Translations under genes and position numbers: made by a program
Shown: piece by piece, positions 10,901 through 19,357 of the stretch
Layout of the letters: each line of letters opens with the position of its first letter
Numbering within the stretch: the stretch's first letter is position 1
DNA from: Komagataeibacter sp. FNDCF1
GTDB taxonomy: Bacteria; Pseudomonadota; Alphaproteobacteria; Acetobacterales; Acetobacteraceae
DNA: 64,000 nucleotides
NCBI RefSeq assembly: GCF_021295335.1
Contig: NZ_JAIWOT010000001.1
Location: 1,243,001-1,307,000 of the forward strand
Reading direction: 5' to 3'
The notes under the pieces: model-generated
Seen by the model: only the letters and a program-made list of their open reading frames with translations
Told to the model about the DNA's origin: nothing
The model's database searches: none

Positions 10901-11409
10901 TCAACGGCCATGTAGCGGCCATAGGCTTCATGCAGCCGCTCCATGAAGCGGGTGGCTTCCTTTTCCTGCCCTTCAGCCAGCATATGGAACAGCGGACCAC
11001 GGCTGCCGCCGGTCAGCAAAAACAGGCCACCCGCGCGCTCACACAACAGGTCCAGTGTTACGGTCGGCTCATCGGTCACGTTCTGCAGGAACCCTGCCGA
11101 GGACAGGAACTGCAGGTTGGCCAGCCCCTCCGCATTCCGTGCCAGCAGTACCACGTGCTCGGCGGGCATGCCGGGCTTGTCGCTGCGCGCGGGCAGGCCA
11201 AGCTGGCAGCCGATGATGGGCTGCACGCCCTTCTTGCCGCAATATTGCGAGAATTCCAGTGCGCCGAACATGTTGCCGGTATCGGTTATGGCAACGGCAG
11301 GCATGCGCATGTCGTGCGCCAGCGCCACCAGTTCGGGCACGCGGATGGCCCCCTGGCTCAGGGAATAGGCGGAATGGACCCGAAGGTGGACAAAATCGGC
11401 ATGGGACAT
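7978..11409 (-). CDS. dnaE: DNA polymerase III subunit alpha
   Basis: This is the replicative DNA polymerase. Its 1143 residues are the usual length for the family. The N-terminal PHP domain starts FVHLRVHSAYSLSQG. The polymerase core holds GPGRGSGAGSLAAW and the catalytic Asp motif MPDFDIDF (about residues 396-403), then the fingers region with RPGPM and YQEQVMQIAQ, the (HhH)2 region, an OB-fold near the C-terminus (GCVVDRKERPTRTGN) and a final tau-binding type region. The ATG at 11409 gives MSHADFVHLRVHS, which fits the family N-terminus. It stands between lolD and metX on the same strand, with an ~80-bp palindromic repeat just upstream. Confidence 0.96.
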   Translation of the reverse strand: MSHADFVHLRVHSAYSLSQGAIRVPELVALAHDMRMPAVAITDTGNMFGALEFSQYCGKKGVQPIIGCQLGLPARSDKPGMPAEHVVLLARNAEGLANLQFLSSAGFLQNVTDEPTVTLDLLCERAGGLFLLTGGSRGPLFHMLAEGQEKEATRFMERLHEAYGRYMAVELHRHGQAAERAVEPGMIAMADRMGLPLVATNECFFPKPDMYEAHDALLCIAQGRTMAERDRWRVTPEHWFKPAEVMRELFADLPEACDNTLEIARLCAIQVETCKPLLPMCPKVQPGKTEDETLRSMARTGLAHRLSRMTIDDETRRKYEERLAFELDIIANMGFPGYFMIVADFIQWAKEHDIPVGPGRGSGAGSLAAWALTITDIDPIPFNLLFERFLNPERVSMPDFDIDFCQDRRDEVIRYVRNEYGADRVAQIITFGKLQARAAVRDVGRVLGLPFGMVNRVAELIPNNPAQPVTLGQAIEGEPRLQEMRDEDEAIRRLLEIGQQLEGLFRHASTHAAGVVIGDRELVELVPLYRDPKSDMLVTQYNMKFVEQAGLVKFDFLGLTTLTILQRAVQFLHGMGIEVDLSALPLDDPLTYEMLARGDTGGVFQFEGAGMRDVLKQMRPTRLEDLIAAVALYRPGPMANIPDYCRRKHGEAWEPPHEEIRDILEETYGIMVYQEQVMQIAQKMAGYSLGGADLLRRAMGKKIRAEMDRQREIFTEGAMKRGIGREKAAEVFDLMAKFADYGFNKSHAAAYALVSYQTAWMKANHPVAFIAACMSLAREKTDKLAGLRQEADRLGIALLPPDINASGADFTVEKLADGETYGIRYALAAVKKVGLGAMQSLVAVRGDRPFVDMEDLAARLDPRQVNKMQLENLARAGAFDTILPNRAQACAAAETVMRRAQANAQQAASGQIGLFGGGDGPAAREPLRMPRMADWPEFERLNMEADAIGFHLTGHPLDSYGPLMRRLGAVRATGLEAAAQAGIVRVKIAGCVVDRKERPTRTGNKMAWVRLSDASGGCEITFFSEVLSRAREILVAGNAVVVTADLKLEGEALRITASDVMELEQAAAEAAAEMRIWFDRADALEPIRDVLHGYGAGRGRVILLPSVAETRDVELTLAERYRVTPRVAQMIKAIEGVGKVEQF

Positions 11410-11483
11410 GCCTCTATCCTACCCCATACCGCATCTGATTCGCACGTCCCTGCACCGGCCCGGCCATACCTGAAAAATAATAA

Positions 11484-11562
11484 AAGTCCCTGCATGCCAC
11501 CATTTTTCAAAAAGGCGGCATTCTTGAAGCTTTTTGAAAAGAGCTTCACCAAAAAACTTCTT
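11484..11562 (-). repeat. Intergenic palindromic element, copy 1
   Basis: This ~80-bp A/T-rich intergenic element has a TGCCACCATTTTT...AAAAAGGCGGCA type hairpin and a GAAGC(T/A)n...GCTTC hairpin, ending in aaaaaacttc. It aligns along its length with the copies at 43664-43744 (same orientation) and 55695-55776 (inverted). It lies just beyond the lolD stop codon. Confidence 0.85.
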
Positions 11563-11568
11563 ACGCTC

Positions 11569-12273
11569 TCAGGCAGCGGGAGCCAGTGGAACAACCAGCC
11601 CGTCGCGCAATGTGACGATGCGATCCATACGGCGGGCCAGGTCCATGTTGTGGGTGGCAATCAGCGCCGCCACGCCATGGGCGCGCACGGTTTCCAGCAG
11701 GGCGTCGAACACCGCGTCCGATGTATGCACGTCCAGGTTGCCCGTCGGCTCATCCGCCAGCAGGACATGCGGCCGGTTGGCCAGCGCGCGCGCAATGGCC
11801 ACGCGCTGCTTCTCCCCACCCGAAAGCTTGCCCGGCAGATGGTCCAGCCGGTGCGCAAGACCAAAGGCCCCCAGCAGTTCATCCGCCCGTGTGCGCGCGG
11901 CCCCACGGGCAACGCCTGCGATCATCTGCGGCAGCATGACGTTCTCGCGCGCCGTGAATTCGGCCAGCAGGTGATGGAACTGGTAGACAAAGCCGATCCG
12001 GTCACGCCGCAACTGCGTACGCTGGGCATCGGCCAGCGCGCCTGCATCCTGACCCGCCAGCATGACACAACCCGCATCCGGCTTTTCCAGCAGCCCCGCC
12101 AGATGCAGCAGCGTGGACTTGCCCGTGCCGGACGGGGCCACAAGGGCCACGATCTCACCGGGGTTCAGCGTCAGGTCCGCGCCGCGCAGCACATCCAGCG
12201 TTTCCTCGCCGCTTATGTAGCGCCGCGCCACGCCATCCATGCGCAGCGGCGGTGCATGCAGGGGCTCATTCAT
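11569..12273 (-). CDS. lolD: Lipoprotein-releasing ABC transporter ATPase
   Basis: This is the ATP-hydrolysing subunit of the system that lifts outer-membrane lipoproteins out of the inner membrane and hands them to LolA. The 234-residue single ABC domain has Walker A (APSGTGKST), a Q-loop in [18 protein letters not shown] (the LolD/MacB-type sequence), the signature [15 protein letters not shown], Walker B ([12 protein letters not shown]) and the switch His in IATHNMDLA. The start overlaps the 3' end of the permease gene by 8 bp, so the two are translated together. An intergenic repeat lies immediately downstream. Confidence 0.94.
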   Translation of the reverse strand: MNEPLHAPPLRMDGVARRYISGEETLDVLRGADLTLNPGEIVALVAPSGTGKSTLLHLAGLLEKPDAGCVMLAGQDAGALADAQRTQLRRDRIGFVYQFHHLLAEFTARENVMLPQMIAGVARGAARTRADELLGAFGLAHRLDHLPGKLSGGEKQRVAIARALANRPHVLLADEPTGNLDVHTSDAVFDALLETVRAHGVAALIATHNMDLARRMDRIVTLRDGLVVPLAPAA

Positions 12274-13510
12274 GGCGCAGGGCCTCCACCGGGTCGGTCT
12301 TCGCCGCCCGCCATGAGGGGTAAAGTGTTGCCAGCAGCGACAGCACCAGCGCCATCACGATCACCTCGATCACCTGTGACCAGATCAGTTTGGCGGGCAG
12401 GTGCTCCAGGTAATACACCTCGGCATTGAACAGGTCGGTGCCGGTGATGCGCTGGAGCAGCTGACGGATATGCTCGATGTTCAGGCAGAACACGATGCCC
12501 AGCCCGGTGCCCACGAACGTGCCGGTAACACCCACCGATGCCCCGCACATGAGGAAGATGCGCATGATCGCCCCACGTGTCGCCCCCAGCGTGCGCAGCA
12601 CGGCGATATCGGCGCCCTTGTCCTTGACCATCATGATCAGCGACGAGATCACGTTGAAGGCCGCCACAAGGATGATGAGCGTCAGGATAAGGAACATGAC
12701 ATTCTGTTCCACCTGCACCGCGCCAAAGAAGGCGTTGTTGCTCTGGGTCCAGTCCATCACCCGGACCCCGCCGTCCATGGCCTTCTCGATTGCCGCGCGG
12801 ACCGAGGCCACGTTTTCCGCATCGCGGGTCATGACCTGCACCTGGGTTACCTGCCCCGGCAGCTGGAAATAGACCTGGGCCGCATGCAGCGGCAGGAATA
12901 CGTAGCTGGCGTTATAGTCATTCACGCCCGCATCAAAAATCGCCACCACGCGATAGGCCCGCACCCGTGGCATGGTGCCAAATGCCGTAGCCGCCCCCTG
13001 TGGCGAGACAAGGGTCAGCCTGCCGCCTACGGTCAGCCCCGCGCGTTCGGCCAGCGTGGTGCCAACGACTATGGTGTCATCCGCGCCGAAATCATCCATG
13101 GACCCGGCCACAAGGTTGTCGCTGACCTCATGCAGGCCGATCAGGTCGGTGCGCGTCATGCCGCGCACAAGCCCGCCGGCGTTATAGGTCCCGGAATTGA
13201 GCAGCACCTGCGATTCCACCAGCGGTGCCGCCGAGACCACGCCCGGCACCCTGCGCACCCGGCCTGCCACATCATCATAATCCGTGATGGTGCGGGTCAG
13301 GCCGTATACGCTCAGGTCGCCATTCAGGCCAAGGATGCGCCCCAGCAGGTCGGCCTTGAACCCGTTCATGACCGACATGACAATGATCAGCGTCGCAACC
13401 CCCAGCGCGATCCCTACAAGCGAGAAGATCGCGATGACGGAAACAAAGCGCTCCCCGCGCCGGGCATGCAGGTAGCGCCCGGCGACCATCCGCTCGAAGG
13501 GACCGAACAT
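12266..13510 (-). CDS. lolC: Lipoprotein-releasing system permease (LolC/LolE/LolF type)
   Basis: This 414-residue inner-membrane protein has the family topology: one N-terminal helix ([25 protein letters not shown]), a large periplasmic domain, then three C-terminal helices ([24 protein letters not shown], the [14 protein letters not shown] region and the [14 protein letters not shown] region), ending [16 protein letters not shown]. Together with LolD it releases lipoproteins. Only one permease gene is present, where enterobacteria have lolC and lolE. A LolF-like homodimer is therefore likely, by analogy with other non-gammaproteobacteria. Its ATG overlaps the proS stop (TGATG). Confidence 0.93.
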   Translation of the reverse strand: MFGPFERMVAGRYLHARRGERFVSVIAIFSLVGIALGVATLIIVMSVMNGFKADLLGRILGLNGDLSVYGLTRTITDYDDVAGRVRRVPGVVSAAPLVESQVLLNSGTYNAGGLVRGMTRTDLIGLHEVSDNLVAGSMDDFGADDTIVVGTTLAERAGLTVGGRLTLVSPQGAATAFGTMPRVRAYRVVAIFDAGVNDYNASYVFLPLHAAQVYFQLPGQVTQVQVMTRDAENVASVRAAIEKAMDGGVRVMDWTQSNNAFFGAVQVEQNVMFLILTLIILVAAFNVISSLIMMVKDKGADIAVLRTLGATRGAIMRIFLMCGASVGVTGTFVGTGLGIVFCLNIEHIRQLLQRITGTDLFNAEVYYLEHLPAKLIWSQVIEVIVMALVLSLLATLYPSWRAAKTDPVEALRHE

Positions 13511-14832
13511 CAGCGTCCTGTTTTCGCGATAAGGGCCAGGGCTTCGTCCACCGTCATTTCGCTGCGCTCACCCGTCCGGCGGTTCTTGACCTCGACCTTG
13601 CCTTCCTTCGCCCCGCGCGGACCGACAATCAGCTGCCAGGGGTGGCCCAGCAGGTCGGCATCGGCAAACTTCGCACCCGCGCGCTCGGCACGGTCATCAT
13701 ACAGCAGGTGCTCGGGAGCCGAGGCATACAGCTTCTCGCAGATGGCATCACACTGTGCATCACCGTTTTTCAGGTTGATGATGACGGCGCGGAAGGGTGC
13801 GACGGATTCCGGCCAGATGATGCCGTTTTCATCATGGCTGGCCTCGATGATAGCCGCGACAAGGCGGGATACGCCAATGCCATACGACCCCATCTCCGGA
13901 TGCAGCGGCGCGCCGTCTGGGCCGCTTACGGCGATATCCATCGATTCGGTATACTTGCGCCCGAAGTTGAAGATGTGGCCGACCTCGATGCCCCTGCCCT
14001 CACGCCTGCGTTCGGCGGGTACTGCCGCCCATGCCGCATCATCATGCATTTCGTCAGTCGCTGCATAGAAGGACGTAAGGCTGGTAAAGAACGCACCCAG
14101 CGCATCGCGGTCATTGATGTCGATGTTCTCGCCCACCCAGTCCTGTTCCTCCAGCGCGCCGTCAAAGAACACGCCGCTTTCCCCCGTGGGGGCCAGGATC
14201 AGGAATTCGTGGCTCAGTTCCCCCCCGATCGGCCCGGTATCGGCGCGCATGGGAATCGCGCGCACGCCCAGGCGCTGGAAGGTGCGCAGGTAGGACAGCA
14301 TGATGCGGCGATAGGTATCGACCGCCGCCGCATGGTCGATATCGAAGCTGTAGCCATCCTTCATGTAGAACTCGCGCCCGCGCATCACGCCAAAGCGGGG
14401 GCGGACCTCGTCACGGAACTTCCACTGGATGTGGTAGAGCACCTGCGGCAGTTCCTTGTAGGACCTGATCGCCTGGCCGAACAGGTCGGTCACCATTTCC
14501 TCATTGGTGGGGCCGAACAGCATGTCGCGCTCGTGGCGGTCGCGTATGCGCAGCATTTCGGGGCCATAGGCGTCATACCGGCCCGAGCGCTTCCACAGAT
14601 CGGCCGACTGTATGGTGGGCATGAGCATTTCCTGCGCGCCAATGGCGTCCTGCTCCTGGCGGACAATGTTGGCGATGTTGCGCAGGACCCGCAGCCCCGT
14701 GGGCAGCCAGGCGTAAATTCCCGCCGATGTCTGCCGGATCATGCCCGCGCGCAGCATGAGCCTGTGCGAGGTGATCTGGGCTTCGTTCGGATTTTCCTTG
14801 AGAGTCGGGATAAAGCTGCGGGACAGACGCAT
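13510..14832 (-). CDS. proS: Prolyl-tRNA synthetase, short alphaproteobacterial type
   Basis: This class II synthetase charges tRNA-Pro. At 440 residues it lacks the ~180-residue editing insertion between motifs 2 and 3 seen in E. coli ProS, which is the normal state in alphaproteobacteria. Visible parts are motif 1 around [19 protein letters not shown], motif 2 ([21 protein letters not shown]), motif 3 ([14 protein letters not shown]) and the C-terminal anticodon-binding domain ([15 protein letters not shown]). The ATG at 14832 ([13 protein letters not shown]) matches the family N-terminus. The open frame continues upstream but carries no homology. It is the first gene of a proS-lolC-lolD run with overlapping stops and starts. 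Confidence 0.94.
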   Translation of the reverse strand: MRLSRSFIPTLKENPNEAQITSHRLMLRAGMIRQTSAGIYAWLPTGLRVLRNIANIVRQEQDAIGAQEMLMPTIQSADLWKRSGRYDAYGPEMLRIRDRHERDMLFGPTNEEMVTDLFGQAIRSYKELPQVLYHIQWKFRDEVRPRFGVMRGREFYMKDGYSFDIDHAAAVDTYRRIMLSYLRTFQRLGVRAIPMRADTGPIGGELSHEFLILAPTGESGVFFDGALEEQDWVGENIDINDRDALGAFFTSLTSFYAATDEMHDDAAWAAVPAERRREGRGIEVGHIFNFGRKYTESMDIAVSGPDGAPLHPEMGSYGIGVSRLVAAIIEASHDENGIIWPESVAPFRAVIINLKNGDAQCDAICEKLYASAPEHLLYDDRAERAGAKFADADLLGHPWQLIVGPRGAKEGKVEVKNRRTGERSEMTVDEALALIAKTGR

Positions 14833-15072
14833 GGCCGTATGAACCTTGAGTATATGGGAACCGATAATCCGGACGGACCCTAGACCAATCGCAACGCCCG
14901 TGGAATGGGGCATGTTGACCCCCAGTCCCCATGCCACACCGAAGCGTGATGCGCGAAGCCCCGGAACCTGTAAACATCCACGTGAGGGGCCATGGCGCCA
15001 CCCGCATGCCGGGCGTATGGTGCGCGGGCAGATCTGGTTGCACAAATGACGCCGGGTTTAGGGAAAACGTAC
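14833..15072. other. Intergenic region between RNase J and proS
   Basis: About 240 bp between the RNase J terminator and the proS start. It should hold the proS promoter, but no clear -35/-10 pair was seen. The proS frame stays open through most of it without a plausible start or conserved sequence. Confidence 0.5.
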
Positions 15073-15113
15073 CAAAAAAAATGGCAGGAAACGGATCAAC
15101 CGTTCCCTGCCAT
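15073..15113 (-). terminator. Rho-independent terminator of RNase J gene
   Basis: A 14-bp stem with one mismatch, atggcaggaaacgg (15081-15094) against ccgttccctgccat (15100-15113), with a 5-nt loop. On the minus strand it is followed by a run of T, tttttttttgg. It lies about 30 bp after the gene's stop codon. Confidence 0.9.
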
Positions 15114-15143
15114 AATCATTTACGGCGCAGTAATCCGGTAAAT

Positions 15144-16787
15144 TTACACCCGCAGCAGGTGCACATCCACCAGCGGGCGCTTCTGCAGCTTGCGACCGAG
15201 GGCACGGCGCAGGGCAGTCTTCGCCGCCTCGCGGAAGGTTGCGTCATTCGCGCGCAGTTCATCAGGAATTTCGTCCAGCGCGTTGCCGAACTCCTCCGTC
15301 ACGCGCTGGGTCTCGGGGTCTTCCATATCCAGCAGGCCCGGCGCGCTGACCTTGGGGTCCCCGATCAGGTAGCCTTCATCATCCACCGCGAAGCTGCCCA
15401 GCACCATGCCGTTGAACAGCATGCGCCGCCGCGCGGACAGCACGCCACCATTCATGGGCAGGATCCGCCCGCCATCCAGCACCAGCCGCCCGGTGGGTGC
15501 GGTATCGCCAATTTCCACGCCATCGGCACGGATGTCGAGGATATCGCCATCTTCCAGCAGCACCGGCTCGATATCGAGTTCCTGCGCAATGGCGGCATTC
15601 GCGGTCAGGTGGCGCCATTCGCCATGCACCGGTATCAGGAAGCGCGGGCGCACCAGGTCATACAGCCTGCGCACGTCACCGCCCGTGGCATGGCCCGATA
15701 CATGCACGAGGTGGTCCTTGTCGGTAATCACGTGCACGCCACGACGGGTCAGGTTGTCCTGCACCTGGATCACGGCCTGCTCGTTACCGGGGATCATGCG
15801 GCTGCTGTAGATGACCGTATCACCTTCCCCCAGCGAGATGTTGGGGTGGGTGTCCGACGCGATGCGCGACAGGGCCGAGCGCGGCTCCCCCTGGCTGCCG
15901 GTCACGATGAGCAGGATCTGGCCATCGGGGACAGAGTTCGCATCCTGTTCGGACAGGAACTGCGGCACATCGGACAGGTAACCGCATTCACGCGCCGCGA
16001 CCTCCAGATTACGCAGGCTGCGGCCCACCACGGCCACGCGGCGACCGGCCGCCTGTGCCGCCTTGGCCAGCGTTTCCACGCGGGCGACGTTACTGGCGAA
16101 GCAGGTTACCGCAATCCGTCCCTCCAGCGATGCGATCAGGCGGGTCATCTCGCGCCGTACATCGGCTTCGGATGCGGAGGGGCCTTCGGTGCGGACGTTG
16201 GTACTGTCACACACCATGGCCAGCACGCCCTCGCGCCCGAGCTGGGCAAAGGTCTCGAGATCGGTCGGGGGGCCGACCTGCGGGTCGGGGTCGATCTTCC
16301 AGTCACCGGTGTGGATGATGACGCCCTGCGGCGTACGCAGCACCAGCGACTGCGATTCCGGCACGGAATGGGTGACGGAAATGAAGCGCAGGTCGAACGG
16401 TCCGACCGTAAAGGCACCGCCGGGGGGCACGACATGGATGGGCACCTGCTGCAGCAGCCCGGCCTCCCCCAGCTTGCGGCGCAGCACGGCGGCGGCAAAC
16501 GGGGTGACATAGACCGGGCAGCCAAGCTGCGGCCACAGATGGGCGATCGCGCCCAGATGGTCCTCATGCGCGTGGGTGACCACCAGACCCGCCAGCGCCT
16601 TGCGGCGTTCGGCAATGAAGACCGGGTCGGGCAGGATGATTTCGGCCTCCGGCGTGTCATTGCCGCTGAAGCCGATGCCGCAATCCACCGCAAGCCATGT
16701 CTCGCCCTGCCGGTACAGGTTAAGGTTCATGCCAATTTCGCCAGTTCCGCCCAGCGGCAGGAATGAAACGCCTGTTACATCATTCAT
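15144..16787 (-). CDS. rnj: Ribonuclease J
   Basis: This metallo-beta-lactamase-fold RNase acts as a 5'-3' exo- and endonuclease in RNA maturation and decay. The 547-residue protein has the zinc motif HAHEDHLG (about residues 72-79), the following ligands in VTHSVPES and HTGDWKIDPD, and the beta-CASP part (CDSTNVRTEGPS, VTGSQGEPRSALSRIA, HVSGHATGGD, PVHGEWRHL). A C-terminal domain follows. The ATG at 16787 is chosen with AGGAT upstream rather than the TTG one codon earlier. It lies between birA and proS, a conserved alphaproteobacterial order, and has its own terminator. Confidence 0.93.
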   Translation of the reverse strand: MNDVTGVSFLPLGGTGEIGMNLNLYRQGETWLAVDCGIGFSGNDTPEAEIILPDPVFIAERRKALAGLVVTHAHEDHLGAIAHLWPQLGCPVYVTPFAAAVLRRKLGEAGLLQQVPIHVVPPGGAFTVGPFDLRFISVTHSVPESQSLVLRTPQGVIIHTGDWKIDPDPQVGPPTDLETFAQLGREGVLAMVCDSTNVRTEGPSASEADVRREMTRLIASLEGRIAVTCFASNVARVETLAKAAQAAGRRVAVVGRSLRNLEVAARECGYLSDVPQFLSEQDANSVPDGQILLIVTGSQGEPRSALSRIASDTHPNISLGEGDTVIYSSRMIPGNEQAVIQVQDNLTRRGVHVITDKDHLVHVSGHATGGDVRRLYDLVRPRFLIPVHGEWRHLTANAAIAQELDIEPVLLEDGDILDIRADGVEIGDTAPTGRLVLDGGRILPMNGGVLSARRRMLFNGMVLGSFAVDDEGYLIGDPKVSAPGLLDMEDPETQRVTEEFGNALDEIPDELRANDATFREAAKTALRRALGRKLQKRPLVDVHLLRV

Positions 16788-17106
16788 CAATAAATCCTGT
16801 TTTCCGTTACCAAGGTTTGAATGCGTTTGAAAAAAGGGCCCGGAACGCCTGTCCCGTGCCGGTTCGTCTGCATGGATGCCAGCCCGGTCGGGGCCAAAAT
16901 GCCGTATTCTTCCAGCCTGCCGCTGGCATGCGGGACCCGTCCGCCCGGTGGAGCGCTGCCTTCCCCGCCACCATTCCCGCAGAGGAGGAATGGAGTGGAA
17001 ATGCCGCTCGACACCGGCACGGGCGTCAGGCCACGCGCTATGAATTCCTGCTAGGGATTATCATGTAATCCGCTTGACTTAAATCTCTTTCCTTGACCGG
17101 GCCGGA
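16788..17106. other. Gap between birA and RNase J; no gene seen
   Basis: About 319 bp. I translated it on the minus strand, looking for a remnant of coaX (type III pantothenate kinase), which often sits between birA and the RNase J gene in relatives, and found no recognisable motif. It probably carries the RNase J promoter, but no confident promoter elements were visible. Confidence 0.5.
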
Positions 17107-17904
17107 TTATTCTCGGCCCGTGCGGGCCAGCAGCACCTCTCCCGTCACGACGTGGCGGGTGCCGTTGGGGGTGTGCAGCAGCAGGGTTCCATCATCCGCC
17201 AGGCCTGCAAACGTGCCGGTAAACTGCTGGTTTCCGGCCTTTACGTTCACGCCCGTGCCAACGGGGTGCCCGCGTTCCAGCCAGGCGTCACGCACCGCGC
17301 CAAACCCCATTGCGGCATGGCATGCCAGCCAGTGGTCCAGATGGTGCAGTACGCCCCGCGCCACCGTCACGGCATCGGGTACACGGGCTGTCGCATCGGC
17401 AAGACAGGCCAGTTCCCGCCCTTCGATGGCCGGGGCATGGCGCAGGTTGGCCCCCATGCCGATCACCTGCCACCGCTCGCCCGTGGCACGGGTTCCGGTC
17501 TCGATCAGGATACCCGCCATCTTGCGGCCCGACAGCAGCAGGTCATTGGGCCATTTCAGTTGCAATGCGTCGGGATCGGGCAGGAACGCCACCATTGCGT
17601 CATGAAGCGCCAGCCCCGCAATGAACGGCCACAGCCCGACCGGCACATCGGCCCCCTGCCCCACCAGCATGACCGACAGCGCCAGATTGCCGCCCGGGTC
17701 AGCCCATTGCCGCCCCCTGCTGCCCCGCCCGGCCGTCTGTGAAAGGGCAAGGATGGCAAGACCGTCCTCGCCCTGTCCCGCATCCAGCATGGCCTTGCAT
17801 GTATCTGACGTTGATCCCAGCGTGTCATGTACTTCCAGCCGCCAGGGCCGCGCATTGCTGCGGGGTATGCTCTGGCTGGAAGTGCAGGCCGGGATTTCGG
17901 TCAT
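17107..17904 (-). CDS. birA: Biotin--[acetyl-CoA-carboxylase] ligase
   Basis: This cytoplasmic enzyme activates biotin with ATP and attaches it to the carboxyl carrier protein of acetyl-CoA carboxylase. The 265-residue protein has the biotinyl-AMP loop motif GRGSRGRQW, LKWPNDLLL (substrate-binding Lys) and KMAGILIETG, then a small C-terminal domain (GTFAGLADDGTLLLHTPNG). It lacks the N-terminal DNA-binding domain of E. coli BirA, so it is a ligase without repressor function. The start lies 3 bp after the nuoN stop, so the gene is the last cistron of the nuo operon, a linkage common in alphaproteobacteria. Confidence 0.93.
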   Translation of the reverse strand: MTEIPACTSSQSIPRSNARPWRLEVHDTLGSTSDTCKAMLDAGQGEDGLAILALSQTAGRGSRGRQWADPGGNLALSVMLVGQGADVPVGLWPFIAGLALHDAMVAFLPDPDALQLKWPNDLLLSGRKMAGILIETGTRATGERWQVIGMGANLRHAPAIEGRELACLADATARVPDAVTVARGVLHHLDHWLACHAAMGFGAVRDAWLERGHPVGTGVNVKAGNQQFTGTFAGLADDGTLLLHTPNGTRHVVTGEVLLARTGRE

Positions 17905-17907
17905 GGT

Positions 17908-19332
17908 CTACCTGAACAAAGCGCCTGCGGCCGCCTGTGCCGCGGTTGCGACCGGGCCCAGACCCACAATGAAGAAAACGGTCACCAGCCCCATCCCGAC
18001 CGATACGAACGAGACGGAAACCGGCGGGCGGTCCAGCGCCGGGGCCGGCGCATCGAAGAACATGACCTTGACGACGCGCACGTAGTAATAAGCCCCGATC
18101 ACGCTGCTGATGATACCGATCGCAGCCAGCCCGTAAAGCTGTGCGTTGATGGCGGCGTAAAACACCATCAGCTTGCCAAAGAACCCGGCCAGCGGCGGCG
18201 CGCCCGCCATGGAGAACATGAACACCGCCATGGCCAGCGCCAGCCCCGGATCGCTGCGCCCCAGCCCCGCCAGGTCGCTGATGCGGCTGACCGCCCGCCC
18301 CTTGCGCCGCATGGCCACGATTCCGGCAAAGGCACCCACGTTCATGAACAGGTAGGTCACCAGATAGACCAGCGTGCCGCGCGTGCCCTCCGCCGTGCCC
18401 GCCGCAAGCCCGATCATGGCGTAGCCCATATGCCCGATGGAGGAATAGGCCATGAGCCGCTTGATGTTGACCTGCGGAATGGCCGCAAGCGAGCCGAACA
18501 GCATGGAGGCGGCAGACACCACCTCGATCAGCAGCTGCCATTGCGGCGTCATGCTGCCGAAGGGCCCGGCCATGACCCGCAGCAGCACGGCAAATGCCGC
18601 AACCTTGGGTGCCCCCGCCATATAGGCGGTGACCGAACTGGGCGCGCCCTGGTACACATCCGGCGTCCACATATGGAACGGCACCATGGACAGCTTGAAG
18701 CACAGCCCCACCAGCACGAACACGATGCCCACCATAAGCCCCGCCGGCAGCACGGCACTGCCACGCACCGCCTGCTGCAGCCCCGCATATTCCAGCGTGC
18801 CGCCAAAGCCGTAAGCCAGCGAGATGCCGTAAAGCAGCAGCCCCGACGCCAGTGAGCCGAGTACGAAATACTTCAGCCCCGCCTCCGCCGCCGTAACCCG
18901 GTCACGCGCAAAGGCGCACAGGATGTAGATGGCAAGCGACGAGAGCTCCAGCCCCACGAACAGCGTCATGAGATTGCCCGAGGACGCCATGATCATGGTG
19001 CCCAGCGTGGAAAACGCGATCAGGACCGGGAATTCGAATTTGTCGATTTCCATTTCCCGCGCGTAGCCCACGCTCAGCACCAGCGAGAGCGCGGCTCCGG
19101 TCAGGCTGAGCACCTTCATGAAGCGGGCAAACCCGTCATTGACAAAGACATGCCCGTAGCCCGTGCCGTCCGGTGTCAGCACCACGAGGATGCCGGTCAC
19201 CACAAGGGCCAGCAGCGTCATCATGGTGCACGGGAAGAAAGCCTGCCCGCGCCTGAGCATTACCCCGGCCAGCAGGATGGCCAGCCCCGACAGGGCCAGC
19301 ACGATTTCGGGCAGAGCGAGTGTCCAGTTCAT
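17908..19332 (-). CDS. nuoN: NADH-quinone oxidoreductase subunit N
   Basis: This antiporter-like proton-pumping membrane subunit of complex I sits next to NuoK in the membrane arm. The 474 residues are nearly all membrane helices. The key Glu of the fifth helix (FVGLELSSLAIY, Glu129) and the Lys-bearing CFKLSMVPFHMWTPDVYQGAP (Lys213) identify the family and distinguish it from NuoM and NuoL. MNWTLALPEIVLALSG is a typical NuoN N-terminus. It begins only 25 bp after nuoL, so nuoM, normally between the two, is not here. birA follows 3 bp downstream. Confidence 0.95.
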   Translation of the reverse strand: MNWTLALPEIVLALSGLAILLAGVMLRRGQAFFPCTMMTLLALVVTGILVVLTPDGTGYGHVFVNDGFARFMKVLSLTGAALSLVLSVGYAREMEIDKFEFPVLIAFSTLGTMIMASSGNLMTLFVGLELSSLAIYILCAFARDRVTAAEAGLKYFVLGSLASGLLLYGISLAYGFGGTLEYAGLQQAVRGSAVLPAGLMVGIVFVLVGLCFKLSMVPFHMWTPDVYQGAPSSVTAYMAGAPKVAAFAVLLRVMAGPFGSMTPQWQLLIEVVSAASMLFGSLAAIPQVNIKRLMAYSSIGHMGYAMIGLAAGTAEGTRGTLVYLVTYLFMNVGAFAGIVAMRRKGRAVSRISDLAGLGRSDPGLALAMAVFMFSMAGAPPLAGFFGKLMVFYAAINAQLYGLAAIGIISSVIGAYYYVRVVKVMFFDAPAPALDRPPVSVSFVSVGMGLVTVFFIVGLGPVATAAQAAAGALFR

Positions 19333-19357
19333 TGGTATGGCCCTGACATCCTTGGGG

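Noticed and set aside
9115-12429. A plus-strand open frame of about 1100 codons opposite dnaE and lolD
   Set aside because: It mirrors real minus-strand genes in a high-GC genome. Its product is rich in His, Gln and Arg, has no family motifs, and spans two genes and their gap.
14833-15045. Upstream extension of proS by 71 codons
   Set aside because: The frame is open by chance: there is no homology, and family similarity starts at 14832.
19333-19357. Possible hidden or fused nuoM between nuoL and nuoN
   Set aside because: The space is 25 bp, and both neighbours have complete ends of their own families.
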